This document shows positions 48,001 to 59,700 of a stretch of 64,000 bases of DNA, piece by piece. The stretch is from Saussurea involucrata (Eukaryota; Streptophyta; Magnoliopsida; Asterales; Asteraceae). The first letter of the stretch is position 1. Each line of letters opens with the position of its first letter. The notes beneath the pieces were generated by a model that worked only from the letters and a program-made list of their open reading frames with translations, was not told the origin of the DNA and searched no databases. The stretch is from NCBI GenBank assembly GCA_033807775.1, contig CM066327.1:89351295-89415294 (forward strand), given 5' to 3'. The translations under genes were made by a program, and so were the position numbers.

Positions 48001-51000
48001 TGTAACTCGTCCATAAAATGATTAACAATATTGGTGCAGCTTGTATTGAAAAATGCAATTAGAATTAAAGCATGGTGTATGCTTTTGATTACTGTTTGTT
48101 TCTTTTTTCCAATGTAGGACCAACTCGCCTTACATTTATCATATTATTTATATTTAAATTAATAAGCTGTTTTCTGAAGCATGTGTTAAGTTTTGACTGC
48201 ACACACTTCTATTTGGCATTCAGAAATATTAATGATAAGCATTGAATCATTAAGTCAAATGTAGTATAAGAAATGGATACAGAACGTCAGTCATGAAACT
48301 TTTTTATTTGATCTTGCTTTGTATAATTGCTCTCACATCATTGATTTTGACAGACTGTAGATGTGGACTTCCCGAACACAACTGAAAGTTATAGAATGTA
48401 CTGCCAGGTTTGTTATCTTTTGGTTAAAATTTTCCTTAGAATAATTGTTTTAGATCTTTTCAGAAATGTGATCTTTTTTATTACAGAGGGTCATTGCCAG
48501 TGATATAAAGGAATGTGTGTGTCGTGCGCCTGATACTCCATACGATGGTTTGTGTCCCTTTCATATGTTAATCCATGTTAATTCAATTGTCTGGCTATGT
48601 CAGTTATGATAAAAGAGTGTTCCCTCAATCACAATACTAATTTGTTGTTTACTTTCTTTAACTATGTAAAACCTGATACTTGAGAATAGTGGATATTGCT
48701 AATACATATTACATTTTATTAAGATCATGAGAAGTCCTTACCAAAACCATAAATGAAGTTTACTGCATTATAGTCCTGAAAGTAACATAGTTGTGGAGTT
48801 TGTCACTTAATGCAATTGTTGGGTGACATATTGAATTGTAATCTAATTTGACGATATCAGTAATTCGGTGCTCTGTTTATAGAAATAGCATCTTCTATTT
48901 GTTCACTGTTGTCAGCGTTGTTCAGTAACCACATACATCACTTTGGCTGCATGTAAATCTTTAGGTCTACTATGTGTTTCCACGTTGTTAGTATTTATTC
49001 TACTGATGTCAAGGGAAATCAAGGCATATTACAATTTTCTATGTCAAGTTTAAGGGTTGGAGTTTATAAAGCACAAGTTGGAGTTTGAGAAAATCAGACA
49101 ATACTAATTCACATACTTTCATTATTGCTAGTGATATCACAAAAAGATAGAAGGTGACTAAAGATTTTATTGCTTCCTTTCTCTCGGCTTTGATATAAAT
49201 AATTTTCTAATTGATATGGCTGAACATGACTACTGTTGCTTTAGAAGCTAGTATGCCCTTTGACAAGTCATAATTTACCTTCAGCCACACCTGCACAACC
49301 TTAATGACATTCTAGTTATGACACTTTTTGACCTAGCAGTTGATTCTCTTCATGACTTCAAATTCATGATGCTGATTTTTTTTCCTTTTCTTCTTGATAT
49401 CAGATATTTCTTATTCCAACATTCCGATGACAGCATATGAACTTCCTGATGGACAGTAAGTCAATTCCCCTTCTTTTTGGTTTGGGTTGTGTAGATGTTA
49501 GACAGTTATAGGCATGGAATATGTTGGTATTATTTCCATCCTTGCAATGGCAAGTGAAAACTGGTCAATTGTACAAATTTTCATCTCGTACATCTTAGTT
49601 TGAAACCGCAAATTGTTTTTACGATACATTGTATGTTCTTTTGTTTAGGCTTCATAGAACTTATTCACATGGTCACAATAACCAATACTTAGCATGGTAA
49701 TGTGATGATAAATAAGTATCTCATGGCTTAGGCATAAAAACGAAAACCATTAAGATGGAGTGAATTAGTAAGGTTCTGGAACATGAATGGGATCCTTTCA
49801 CTAATATTTTCATTAAAATTACCGGTCTTCACAGTCCATCCTGTTTCATTTCTCTGTCTAGTAACTTTTTTCTTCCTGTTACTATGTTTTTCATTTACTA
49901 TGATTAACAGGACCATAGAGATCGGTTCTGACAGATTTAAGACTCCTGATATTCTGTTCAATCCGTCCTTGGTAAAGGTCAGTGGTTCTTAGCATCAGAA
50001 ATTGGTTTGTTGTGCTTATGAGTTTGAAGTCAATGAATACTATGGTACTTGTAATACTAATTTCATTAATATGCTTATTAGGATATATATTTATAGGCTT
50101 TGTTTGTTCTTTTCATGTTATTTTTCGGTTGGATGTATACAGAAGTCCTATCAAATAGGAATGTACAATTAATCCTTGAAAGGATGCACATACTGAGGGA
50201 AAACCACACCTTACTATCTACTTACAACAGAAATATGGCTTGCATGGTTTTCAAAAGTGGTTGAGGCTTATGCCTCAAGGAAGGTGTCCGAAACCACACT
50301 TGAGGCTTCGCCTCTCAATGTCTGGTTGATTCGTACGCCTTACATGTGTGAGGCGGTGAATCTATAGAGAGGCGTATCTGTTATGTGAAATTTTGTGTCT
50401 TGTACCTTAAATAACAGTGTGTTGGATCTTTTAAGCATCTAGGGTTCCAACTCAAGATCATATATAGTAATCATACAAACTTTATGTTTACATGATTTTG
50501 GTTCACTTATTGCAACCTCAGCACGTGCACCCCCTCTCCAAAGGCTTACTTGTGGACATCTTTTTTAGGCAACATGGACTATTAATGTGGATGTTGGGCC
50601 CATGCGTCCAAGATAGCTTGCTCAATACTATTAGATCTCTTGTGTAAATACTCACAAACCAAAGGGCTGTTTATGATGTGACTATGGTATCACTAGCGTT
50701 AACATAAACATAGAGTTTTAAATAATTTTGGTTAGTTTCGAACTAAGACCACTATGATTTTTCTAAAAGATGAAAATGTGATTGTCGTTTTATGCTGGTG
50801 TAGTGTCTTGTATATCATAAGAACATAACCTCAATGTTATGCTGATCGTGTATCTTTTTCCTAAATTTCATCTCAGACTATACCTGGTATGGAAGGTTCT
50901 CTAGATATTGTTTCTTCTGCTCGCGGCTTGCCGCAAATGGTAAAACATCTCACAACTGTTTACTGCTTTGGGTTTAACGTTGTATCTTTGTATTGTTTAT

Positions 51001-51857
51001 TCATTCCAAGTGATCAACCATGTGTTTTTTTCTCTTGCGATTTACAGGTTATAGAGAGCATAAATAAGTGTGATGTTGATATTCGGAGAGAATTGTTCAG
51101 TAGTATCCTGGTAACATTTTTGATTCTTGGTTTAAGTTCTCTTTGGTTATTAACATTTCCTTTATGAGGATAGTTTTCATTTTTTCTCTTCTATTTTCTA
51201 GCTAATATGTAGGTTATGTCTTCCGTTTTTGTTACCCATGCAACATTTTCCAAAGGTTTTTACATATGATATGTTGCCATTGCATCTAGATCGAATTTCT
51301 TCGATGATTGTCACATTAATTATGGATTTTCACCTTTTTAGGCTCTTTACTAAGTTGAGTTATTAGTTTGCTAAAACAAGTTATAAAGTGATCCACGTAA
51401 TTGAGTACTTGTTTGTAGTACGCATGTAATGCATGATCGGAACGTGCTGCTGAAGTTAATTTTTTTTCTGCAAGGGTATAGTGGCTAAACAGTAATGTTG
51501 GTTTAATCTAGTTTTATTGTTTCCTTTTGTACAGCTTGCTGGTGGCACGGCATCAATGCAACAACTAAAAGAACGCCTTGAGAAAGACCTGCTAGAGGTT
51601 CACATTTCACAACCCACTATGCCTTTCATCAATAAATGTTCACATTTTAAGGCCTGAAATAGGATAAGTAGACGAAAAAATTATGATGATATAAATTCTG
51701 ATTTTAATCCTGTGTATTTTATCCTTCTAGGAATCTCCTCAAGCAGCTAGAGTTAAAGTATTAGCTAGTGGCAACTCAACTGAAAGAAGGTTCAGGTACC
51801 ATCTCTCTCTCTCTCTCGCTCTCGCTCCCCCCTCCCCCTCCCTCCCTCGCTCCCTCT

Positions 51858-51909
<52 letters not shown>

Positions 51910-52740
51910 CCTCCCTCGCGCTCGCTCTCGCTCCCCCTCCCTCCCTCCCCCTCCCCCTCCCTCCCTCATTGCTGTGTTTTTCCGCTTTTCTCTTTTTGTT
52001 TGGTTATTTCCTTCTTTGCCAAACTTACACCTATCTACTCCAAACATTTGGGAATTTCTTAGAATTGCATTAGATTGTTTCACATGTTAGGTATGTTTCA
52101 TATAGCTTCCCAGTCAATTTATTAGACAATATTAACCTTCTAAAAATCCTGCTTCTATAACCATGCGGTCTTATTTAATTTTTCTACATGCATAATAATA
52201 GCATATGTATCAAGTAACTCGCTTTCATCAGTTACTTGCCCATGGCTATAAATAAGGTGAAGTTCAAAATTTTGATGATGGTGAAGGGGCGATGCCCTAA
52301 ATTTGGAATAGAGTTTAAGCGCAAAATTAAATCTCAATCTTCTTGGCCCATACTAGACGGGGAAAATAATAGAAATAAAGAAGTCGCCTTCTCAGCCAAT
52401 AGTTTGCCAAACATAATGTACATGTTTATTGTTTTTGGGATTCTTGTATCATAGATCTCGTGAATTCAAAAAAATAATTTTTTAAAAAAGGTTTTGTAAT
52501 GAATATGAAACGGGATTGTTCTTTTGACAGCGTTTGGATAGGAGGGAGCATATTAGCGTCTCTTGGATCGTTTCAGCAGATGTGGTTTTCCAAATCCGAG
52601 TAAGTTTGACTTGTAATCATTGACTTGTGTTTATAACTAAATTTGTATTCGGTTGAAATATGTTGTAAATAAATGAATGATATCCATGCAACAGGTATGA
52701 AGAGCATGGATCTTCTTACATTCAAAGAAAGTGTCCTTAA
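33063..52740 (+). CDS. ARP4: Actin-related protein 4 (nuclear chromatin-remodelling subunit), 20 exons
   Basis: Exons: 33063-33075, 33200-33291, 38259-38393, 38478-38551, 38729-38809, 41149-41209, 41341-41390, 44639-44693, 47671-47748, 47839-47892, 48354-48407, 48487-48547, 49404-49455, 49911-49977, 50877-50939, 51048-51110, 51535-51597, 51731-51795, 52531-52599, 52695-52740. Together they make 1296 nt (431 residues plus TAA), in frame, all GT-AG. The protein starts MYGGDEVSAIVVDLGSHTCK, the actin-fold phosphate-1 loop, with the ARP4-type MYGGDE start. It has the ARP4-specific acidic/Lys insert (exon 3), GGGSTTVAPVHDGY and GGTASMQQLKERL (nucleotide-binding signatures), and ends SYIQRKCP. Plant ARP4 (BAF53 class) is a shared subunit of SWR1, INO80 and NuA4 complexes in the nucleus. 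Introns 2, 5, 7 and 8 are 2.3-5.0 kb and hold transposons. The exon 3 acceptor (aaatgaag) has a weak pyrimidine tract. No lesion is seen. Confidence 0.96.
33672..34637. mobile_element. Mutator-like non-autonomous element in ARP4 intron 2
   Basis: The ends are AGGGCTGTAAACGAACCGAACG and its complement. They are flanked by the exact 10-bp duplication AACAATCACT (33662-33671 and 34638-34647), the size range of Mutator-like elements. The long inverted terminal regions consist of degenerate GTTCGTTTA-type repeats. There is no transposase ORF in its 966 bp. Confidence 0.85.
34027..34164. promoter_or_regulatory. Divergent snRNA-type USE and TATA pair
   Basis: The plant snRNA upstream sequence element RTCCCACATCG occurs exactly on the plus strand (34115-34125), with TATAA 34 nt downstream (34160-34164). 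It also occurs on the minus strand (34067-34077), with TATATAA 33 nt downstream (34027-34033). A 33-34 nt spacing is the Pol II snRNA class. No known U-snRNA follows either promoter. Confidence 0.5.
35460..37380. mobile_element. Degenerate DNA-transposon-like region in ARP4 intron 2
   Basis: GC-rich, GGGCC-containing edges (about 35470-35535 and 37310-37375) enclose AT-rich sequence, a layout seen in decayed hAT-type elements. I could not define exact termini or a duplication. A younger element (35755-36570) is nested in it. Confidence 0.3.
35755..36570. mobile_element. hAT-like non-autonomous element nested in intron 2
   Basis: It has perfect 17-bp terminal inverted repeats CTATGCTGTTAAAATCG. 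They are flanked by the exact 8-bp duplication CCTTTAAT (35747-35754 and 36571-36578), the length expected of hAT transposons. Subterminal regions contain repeated GATATATCG motifs on both sides. The interior has a GC-richer stretch near 36000-36130 of unknown origin. No transposase. Confidence 0.8.
39600..40055 (+). repeat. Duplicated degenerate segment in ARP4 intron 5
   Basis: A segment of about 75 bp (ttaaatggNaaaaataaagtt...agtctgcc) occurs near 39600 and again near 39960. The second copy has an internal 35-bp repeat of its own (ataaagttaatatcaNagaggcagggg). The rest of intron 5 shows nothing recognisable. Confidence 0.6.
41790..42490 (+). repeat. Direct duplication flanking a MITE in ARP4 intron 7
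   Basis: Related segments of about 140 bp lie at about 41800-41940 and 42340-42480 in the same orientation (cattgattNtNaagtgtatNtacaa...agggattt...cctaaaaactag). Their composition on the minus strand resembles the polyadenylation-side part of a copia LTR. This may be LTR debris around the element at 41949-42313. Confidence 0.45.
41949..42313. mobile_element. MITE in ARP4 intron 7
   Basis: Imperfect terminal inverted repeats CAAGGTTCTAAATGGC and GCCTTTTAGAACAGTG bound 365 bp rich in ggcgtg/catggcg motifs. No clear target duplication is visible. Such CACTGTTCTAAAA ends occur in Mutator-type MITEs. Confidence 0.55.
43512..44067. mobile_element. Mutator-like MITE in ARP4 intron 7
   Basis: The ends are TAGGGGTGTTcacggttcggtt and tttctaaCACCCCT, flanked by the exact 9-bp duplication AATGTGATC (43503-43511 and 44068-44076). 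Its 556 bp are rich in cggttcggtt and aaccgaacc repeats. Confidence 0.82.
46036..46322. mobile_element. Tourist/Harbinger MITE in ARP4 intron 8
   Basis: The terminal repeats are GGGGTGTTTGGTTC and its near-complement GAACCAAACTCCCCC. They are flanked by TAA (46033-46035 and 46323-46325). The 287-bp interior is made of repeated ggaattgga and tccaattcc words, as in fold-back Tourist elements. Confidence 0.8.
47117..47449. mobile_element. MITE in ARP4 intron 8
   Basis: The terminal repeats are GGGTGCGTTTGGTAC and GTACCAAACGCACCC, 333 bp apart. Subterminal ggacagg/cctgtcc and gaacag/ctgttc words repeat on both sides. The flanks TAA and CAA are only a near match, so the class (Harbinger or hAT) is uncertain. 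Confidence 0.75.
51802..51967 (+). repeat. (CT)n/(CCCTCC)n pyrimidine tract at ARP4 exon 18 donor
   Basis: About 165 nt of almost pure pyrimidine (CT repeats with CCCTCC and CTCG interruptions) begin 6 nt after the GT donor at 51796. Confidence 0.95.
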
Positions 52741-54465
52741 GAAAGGAAGCTTGCTTGCTTGCTTGTTTAGTAGTGTAGAAGAGAAGGAAGTTTAAGTAAG
52801 TTATCATGTCTTCATTACTTAAATCCATGTATGAACCAGAAACTTGTTTTCAAACCGAGCTTTAGCCTTTGAATCGTCTTGGGACGGGAATCTACTAACC
52901 TAGTTTCGTGTATGCTTTTATTTTTTAATCTATTGTTTTAGATTTTATCTTATCTATAAGCTAAGCTAAAGCTTTAGATTTCAATGCAACTAAATCCATG
53001 TACAAGTGGCATGGACGGAAAACCAGACCGGATGGGTTATATTTTGACTTGTAAAGGAGTCGTGGCAACGGTTAAGGTTAACCCGTTAGGATTCAATATT
53101 AAAAATAAAAATAAAAATAAAAATAAAAACGTAATGTGATGTGATGTTTGGCTTAAAACCGACAGCGGAGATCATATGCATTAACAAAATGCATGTGTGA
53201 CCGGGTGCGGAGTTAGGGTTTTGAATAAGGGAGAATCAAATAATAAACTGTCATACAACGTTATTTTTTTGTATTTTTTTTGTATTTAATGAAATGATTA
53301 ATTTAAAAAATACATGTAATTGCTTCACTTTTTCTTAAATAAAACACCCATTTTACATATTCAACAATGAGTTTGACGAATTTCCCTTTTGTGGATTTAT
53401 GTGTCATTACTTTATTTTCAACCTCATTTTATAAAACTTATCTATAATGTTTTCGTTATCAACAAAAAAAACACCCATGAATCAAATTTTATTTTTGTAA
53501 GCACCATATGTCTAACATCCCATAAAACTATGATGACGAAACTTCAAAGATAACCTTGGAAATTGGTATTGGATAACAAAATACGATTTTTACCCATTAA
53601 TGGGGACGCCAGTTAATTACATAAATGGATTTGAGGTTAACAATCTCATAATCTAATTCCTCAAAAGAACTAGATTACAATCGAGAGTCACCTAAACCAC
53701 TAAAATGTGAAATCAATGTTGGACGTCTAAAAATGTTTCCTTCAAGCTCTCTAAACAACCCATCAAACTTCCCTAGCAAACCCCGCCACTAGAACCTGAG
53801 GTACATGCTGCCAAAAAACAAATGTTGGGAAAAAAAGTCTTGTGAGCTTGAACATGAAATATGCAATCATAAATAGTAAGAGGATAACAATTTATGACCA
53901 AGTAAAGTTATATGAATACCTGCTCATAAATCCACTTATAACCTTCTTCTAGAACAACCAATGTTGCCGTGTGACACTTCAAGACGTGATCTCTAAGTGC
54001 CCAACGACGAAGTTTCACCTCAAGAGTAGGTTGATCTTAGTGTCTGTTCTCATGAATAATACCTCGAAGCTCACACACTTAGTGCCTATATCCAAGGTAG
54101 CACCTCAAGCATAATGGTTCTTAGTACCTACCTTCCGAGTAGCACTTCAAGACTCCACCCTTTTAATGCCTACTTGAAGATTTCCTCCAAGCGGAAAAAC
54201 TCAAATTGGTGTCCATTCATCCAAAAGTGAAATATAGCATCCCATATATATCATATTTGAATATTACTAGACAAGTCCACAACATCCATGGAAATGAAAC
54301 TAGCATTTATGGGAAATCCCCAAATTAGCTCAATAGTTCACCAAAACATAATAATATAGAAATTTCAAGATTGTACACAAAGTCTAAGTAAACCTTCCCA
54401 AATAAAGTCTTAGCATGAAAAAGATTAACTTTCTATCCCTATGTAGTATTTTTCTTAAGAATGCA
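52741..54465. other. ARP4 3' UTR and intergenic spacer
   Basis: A GCTT repeat follows the ARP4 stop, then AT-rich sequence that presumably includes the polyadenylation site. A (TAAAAA)n run lies at about 53099-53128. From 53500 to 54420 I see no ORF or repeat I can name. Confidence 0.5.
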
Positions 54466-54495
54466 CTAGTCATTGTACCCGCGCGATGCAGCGGG
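54466..54495 (-). other. Helitron 3' terminus with hairpin
   Basis: The stem CCCGC/GCGGG (54478-54482 and 54491-54495) is followed 8 nt later on the minus strand by CTAG, then host T. It matches the canonical hairpin-plus-CTRR terminus. Confidence 0.75.
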
Positions 54496-55420
54496 ACACA
54501 ATTTGATTCTGAAACCAAATACTAAAATCCTCAATCTTGCTACGTGTTTTGTATTATTTCTTATAAATCTCGCGTTTATCGGGTCATTTACTTTACCTAG
54601 TGAAGGTGACAATGACCGATAATCTTACTTGCACACGTTGTTGCGGGAATATATCAATTTTTAAACCCAATGGCAATCATGTTTCATGAGTATTCAGTTG
54701 TCCGTATTTTTTAGTGTTAATTTTATGTTTTTGTGTGGGGTTTAAATTAAAGGTTAATATGGTCATTAGTTGAGATTCTAAAATGAACGGCAAGCACCTT
54801 AAAATCAAATTCAAGAACTCGAAACAACAATCATGTTTTGTTTTTTGTTTTACTTTTTCCTTCTCGATGTTAATTATAGTGATCTATGTGGTTTCAATTT
54901 CTTCTTGAAAATCACCAACTATATACATAACCTATTTATGAAGCAACCAATAAAACACCAAACCATAAGCACAAAACAAGAGCAAGTCTTGTCATTCTTA
55001 TGCTGAAAATGTATTCCCATATTTGCTTAAGCATCAGCTTCGGTATTGAACTCCTTTCAAATATTAAAACAAAAAAAGATATAGAAATTAGAAACATGTC
55101 GACAAATGTAGGAGCATCGTTTTCGAATTTTGCCTTGTTGTTTCTATATACATCAAGGTCATGGTATTTTCATAAATTCAGTGATAATTGCGTATGGACG
55201 AAGCAATATATGTGACCACATCATCAATTGAGTGAAAGGAAGCTGCATACACTTGTTAACGTTCACGGAACAACTATAAGATTACATCATTTCTAAAGGA
55301 ATAATTTGAATGCATACATACCTTTCAACATGACAAATCTGGAAAGATGCAAACTTATCCTTCAACAACTCCTTTGCCACTTCGCACAAGCTGATCTGGG
55401 TTTTGGTTTTCCATAGACCA

Positions 55421-55990
55421 TTAACCTATTTTGTCCACGTTGTCTGCGTTGGTCCCCTTGTCACCTGCAGCCATGCGCCGATCCTCAATAAAAGAAGCAT
55501 AGTAGAAGTGCAACCCATAGTTAGAGGTGGAGGCAGCTATGGCCCCAAAACGGTAGAGTGGGACCGGTATCATCACTAAGAGTCGGTAACACTTTTTGGT
55601 TAACCTCCTTAGCATGGGAAACAATAAACCATACAAAAGATGGTTTTACATAACACCAGTGCACACATACATCTCAGAATTATAACCAGAAACCCCCCAC
55701 CTTTTTACCAACAGAAACAAATTTTGACCCATCTACGAGCCTTATGTATCTTTGTCTCTCTCTACTTGCAATACCCAACATCGTACAATATGCATATTCG
55801 AGATCGCAAGCATATGAAAAAACAGATAAGCAGAGCATGTGGAACACCTACATTTGAAAAACGGTCCTCTGAATGCATTAGATGGTCACCTATAAGCGCC
55901 CAAGCATAAGAATCAATCACCACCCCTAATTTCAACTTCTCAAGGCTCCTAGGCATCTGACCAGCTAGAAGATATATCGATATAAAAAAT
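55421..55990 (-). pseudogene. Unidentified captured coding fragments
   Basis: Two exon-like blocks lie on the minus strand. One, about 55860-55990, follows an acceptor CTTCTAG and reads GQMPRSLEKLKLG onwards, resembling part of a leucine-rich repeat. The other, about 55421-55640, has open frames with a switch in the middle (AKEVNQKVLPTLSDDTGP in one, IEDRRMAAGDKGT in another). I do not recognise the source gene. Frame changes suggest decay. Confidence 0.35.
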
Positions 55991-56705
55991 GATAAATCAA
56001 AGAGGGTATACAAAAATTCCATCTTTTATGACAATATCGTGTCTTTGGACAGATACAGAGACTCATACAGACCTGGTATGGGGCATCTTAGTTAACCTGG
56101 TTATCAATATGTTAATGACGTGCACTTAGCAGCAGAATTAAATGGTATAAAGTGCAGCTCTTGAATATCTGCACGTGCTTATGAATGTGCCAAGCAATTG
56201 AACAAGAAACAAAATTAATTTAATTTGAAGAAAGATAAACAAAAACTCCATCTAGCCCAAATTAGAAAATGCCACCAGAAAAGATGAACCGGAAATTAGA
56301 AAAATGAGAGTATAAACAAGCTTTTGTTTAAGTGAAGAACTGTTTGAAACTGTGATTTAAAAACACCTGTGAAACCATATCAAGAATAATATGCTACTAC
56401 CATTTTCCCTCTATCCCATGGAAATCATAAAGTTCGATATGATATAGTTTACTTTAAGTGTTCGTCAAAATTATCACATTGGCAAAGTATATGTTAGCAA
56501 AGCTCCAAGCATGAGATTGTAGACAAAACACCATATGACGGCTATCTTGAAAATTTTAAGAGGTCCTACCTATGATGCTTGAGGTACAAATTTCAAAGCT
56601 ACTCTTCATTTACCCATCAAGTTCACTCCTTCAAATTTACACCCTTGCGTATGATGGACACATGAACGGTTCGTTAGAACAAAATAACTTTCAAGATTGG
56701 CTCAC

Positions 56706-58290
56706 CTCCACAGACAGACTTGATGAATGGAAGTAACGCCTTCTTATCATTTGCTATACGAAGCGTCCCAATTAACATAGCGCTTATCTGTAAAAAAAAT
56801 ACTATATATGAGAAAAATTCATAGGATGTATTTTAATGAAAAGACCAAGAACTTTAATTGAAAAACGAAACATTTAGGGTCCGTTTGGTTTGCAGGAATG
56901 AAATAGATTGGATTTCATGTAAGGATTTGGATTTGGAGGGATTTGAATTGAGGAGGATCTGTATTTGAAGGGATTTGGATTGAGGAGGGTTTGGAATCCT
57001 TTTGTGTGTTTGGTTCGTAGGATTTGGAAAGAATTTGAATTCTATTATTTATAACGAAAATTATAAAAAATCATAAAGATAATTAAATTACCTTTTATTT
57101 AATTGATTAGTAGAAATAAATGTTTTTAACATATTTCTAAACAAAATTATATACAAATCCGACAAAATCCCTTGAAATCCTAAGTCATCCCCATGGGATT
57201 TCAAAATCCTATGTTTAAGGGATTTCAAAGAAATCCTAGGATTTCAAATCCGGACAATCCTACAAACCAAACGCGGGATTGGAATGGATTTGAAATCCAA
57301 ATCCCCCAAATCCATTCCATTCCATTCCTACAAACCAAACAGACCCTTAGGTTTTTGAACATAATTTATCAAAAACGATACCGGATATAAATACTTAATT
57401 TAAATATTTTCTTAAAAATAGAAAAAATGTGAACAGATAACCTAAACTCAATGTCTGAGTTAAAATGGTCTGGAGAAGATCTATCCTGACAAATGGACGA
57501 ATCTGCATATTGAGAAGTTCCATGACTCCACCAATCACCTGCAATGATTGATATCCGTAAATGAAAGGGTGGATTTACATCGAAGTAAACAGAAAATACA
57601 TGTGATAACGTACTTCCGTGGGATGATTTTCAGCTACAAATCCGAAGGTCATAAACCACGAGAAAGTGATATTTTATAGTACGAACACAACCATAAGCAA
57701 AACTTCAAGCAGTCAAAGCCACTACGAATCCATGGGTGACCAGATTTGCTTTCTTGTCTTTTGAAGTTTTATGTGGAATTTGAGAAAAAAATAAAAGAAA
57801 ATAAAAATAAAAAGGTGTGTCTAGTAACAAATGAAACAAAGGAATACCTGAAGATTCACAATAACAACCTTGCCACCACCACGAAGGAGTAATCTGCAAA
57901 CTGCATGGAGTAGAAATTACCAATATACCCATGTTCCCAAACAAGAAGCAGAAAACAGGTTTCTTGAAATGCAATAATACTCATATTTTTGCACAAGCCA
58001 TGGGTTTCTTGAAAACATAAACTCAATCCTCTGAGGGTAGAGATCAGGTCTAAGTGCATCTCACCCCTCCCAAGGTTTGTTTGGTTTGGTTTACATAATA
58101 CTCATATTTTTACACTTCTACCAATCATACTTCAAAAAGCCCAAGAAAAAATTGCATGTTTTATGTTTTAAAGACAATACAAACTTTGATTACATAACAC
58201 TATGATTACCTCGTTTCCAAACATAATACAAAATCATCCTTTTCACAGTGTGCCTCTGCTGGATTCATTTCTTCGGGATATAAAATACTT
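56706..58290 (-). pseudogene. SRT1: SRT1/SIRT6-class sirtuin fragment, five exon remnants
   Basis: Exon remnants on the minus strand: 58210-58290 (EMNPAEAHC...VLCLET, then splice), 57848-57900 (SLQITP, then a deletion running into LLRGGGKVVIVNLQ out of frame), about 57714-57775 (KTSKDKKANLVTHG), 57442-57538 (VIGGVMELLNMQIRPFVRID) and 56706-56787 (DKRYVNW, one extra base, then TLRIANDKKALLPFIKSV). The order, junctions and motifs match the NAD-binding C-terminal half of plant SRT1 deacetylase and its C-terminal extension. The catalytic N-terminal half is absent. The canonical LGTSLQ Gly is Glu here. The remnant is not functional. It was evidently carried in as genomic DNA with introns by the Helitron. 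Confidence 0.8.
56877..57346. mobile_element. Tourist/Harbinger MITE inside the sirtuin pseudogene
   Basis: The terminal repeats are GGGTCCGTTTGGTTTGCAGGAATG and its near-complement ending CAGACCC. They are flanked by TTA (56874-56876 and 57347-57349). It is 470 bp, with ggatttgga/tccaaatcc words, and lies in what was the intron between the last two exon remnants. Confidence 0.82.
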
Positions 58291-58639
58291 AAGCTGATAT
58301 TCAAATCACAAATCAAAACCTTATGGTACTAAAAATTAAAATGAAGCAAAATATAGTAGGATGTAAAAGTTATCCACGATTAATGTGTGTCTGAATAAGA
58401 TGCAAAACGGGAATCGATCAATTTGTAAAAGGTATACCTCTAATGCAACATGATACAAAATTCAAACAAATAACATGTAATAAGACTGTTCAAACATAAT
58501 TAATCAATTAGCTACAAGATAAAAGATTCCAAGATGTTGAATTTGGATTACATATGGTAACTAATACATTAGAGCAGACTAATCACATATGATCAAATAA
58601 TACATAAAGATGAAGAGGTGATGTAGTAGAAAAATTGAT

Positions 58640-59700
58640 GGATTTACCTGAAGACTTGCCGGAAAGAAAATCAAGTTGAGAATTGAATAAACTTCCAATT
58701 ACATTCCCGAATCCTGAAAAACCGCTGGAATATGTTCCCCATCCTCTAATTGTGTATTCCTTGATATGAATCAAGTTCCTTTTCCGATCTGCTTTCCAAA
58801 TTTGAGAAGCCAGAAGCGAATTTTTCAAAAGCTTGAACGAGGCTGTGATCATAAAACTGATAAACCGATTTTGAAGATGCAATAGGGTTTCTCGAGGACG
58901 TATAAGGGGTTTGAGTAGTTGAAGCATCCAACTGGGTGTTGAGCCATTTTCCTCTTCTAATACGCAGCAAGCAACCATCACCTTTCTCATGGGGTTTGAT
59001 TTGGGAAATAAGAGTCGGCAACAGAGGTATAGGAGAGGGATATAGACCTGGGCGATAATGGAAAACGTAATAGAAAAGGTCATGAAACCCTAAACACAGA
59101 AAAACCAAGGGATGGAGCAGTAAGATGAGCCATTTTAACAAATCAATAGCAATCAATGTGTGGATCATATCAAAAAGATTTTGAGAGTAAGAGATGGAGA
59201 GTTTTAGAGAGCACATACCAGAGTGAGAGGGAGAGTTCTGAAGAGTCGGAAATCGAAGGGGAGGAAGTTGCCCGATGAAGACGTGGAAGCTCTCGGCGAA
59301 ACCAAATATGGAGAAAGACAGAAACCAAATTAGGGAAATCATTATCCATCTAACGGGCAAATAGAAACCCTATTACCCGGATCAAATAAGCAGAAAATTG
59401 AACAACAGGAGAAATATAAACAAATTTGAGAAAGAAAGCATGATTAAGAGAGTGAAGTTTTACAACGTTGGGCAGAAGCATAAGCAAGATTAGAACTTGT
59501 AGAAGGTGACTGATCATTCGAGGAATTGAGAAGGTTTTGAATATCATCGTGCAGGTTGACGGAGGAGAGATTTCATCGGAAAAAATGGAGGGGAGTGGGA
59601 AGACGGTTTGAAGATAAGAGGGGTTTGTGAGGATCGTGGAGTAAAAACTAAAAACCGGAGACGGAGGGTCGGTCGTGGAGAGAAAGGAAACCGTTTTCAA
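58640..59700 (-). pseudogene. Unidentified captured 5' gene fragment
   Basis: Coding-like stretches on the minus strand include DDIQNLLNSSNDQSPSTSS (near 59540) and, from 58746 to about 59000, SLVQAFEKFASGFSNLE. A switched frame then gives GWGTYSSGFSGFGNVIGSLF, which ends at a plausible donor (TCTTCAG|GTAAAT, about 58647). The composition is that of a real exon, but the frame is broken and I cannot name the family. It may be the first exon of a different host gene from the sirtuin. Confidence 0.35.

Noticed and set aside
51739..52083. ORFs of over 100 codons rich in Arg/Glu or Ser/Pro/Leu
   Set aside because: They are translations of the CT/CCCTCC microsatellite inside ARP4 intron 18.
55421..59700. 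A single intact multi-exon host gene on the minus strand
   Set aside because: The sirtuin exons carry a frame-breaking deletion and an extra base, and the catalytic half is absent. The whole stretch lies between Helitron termini.
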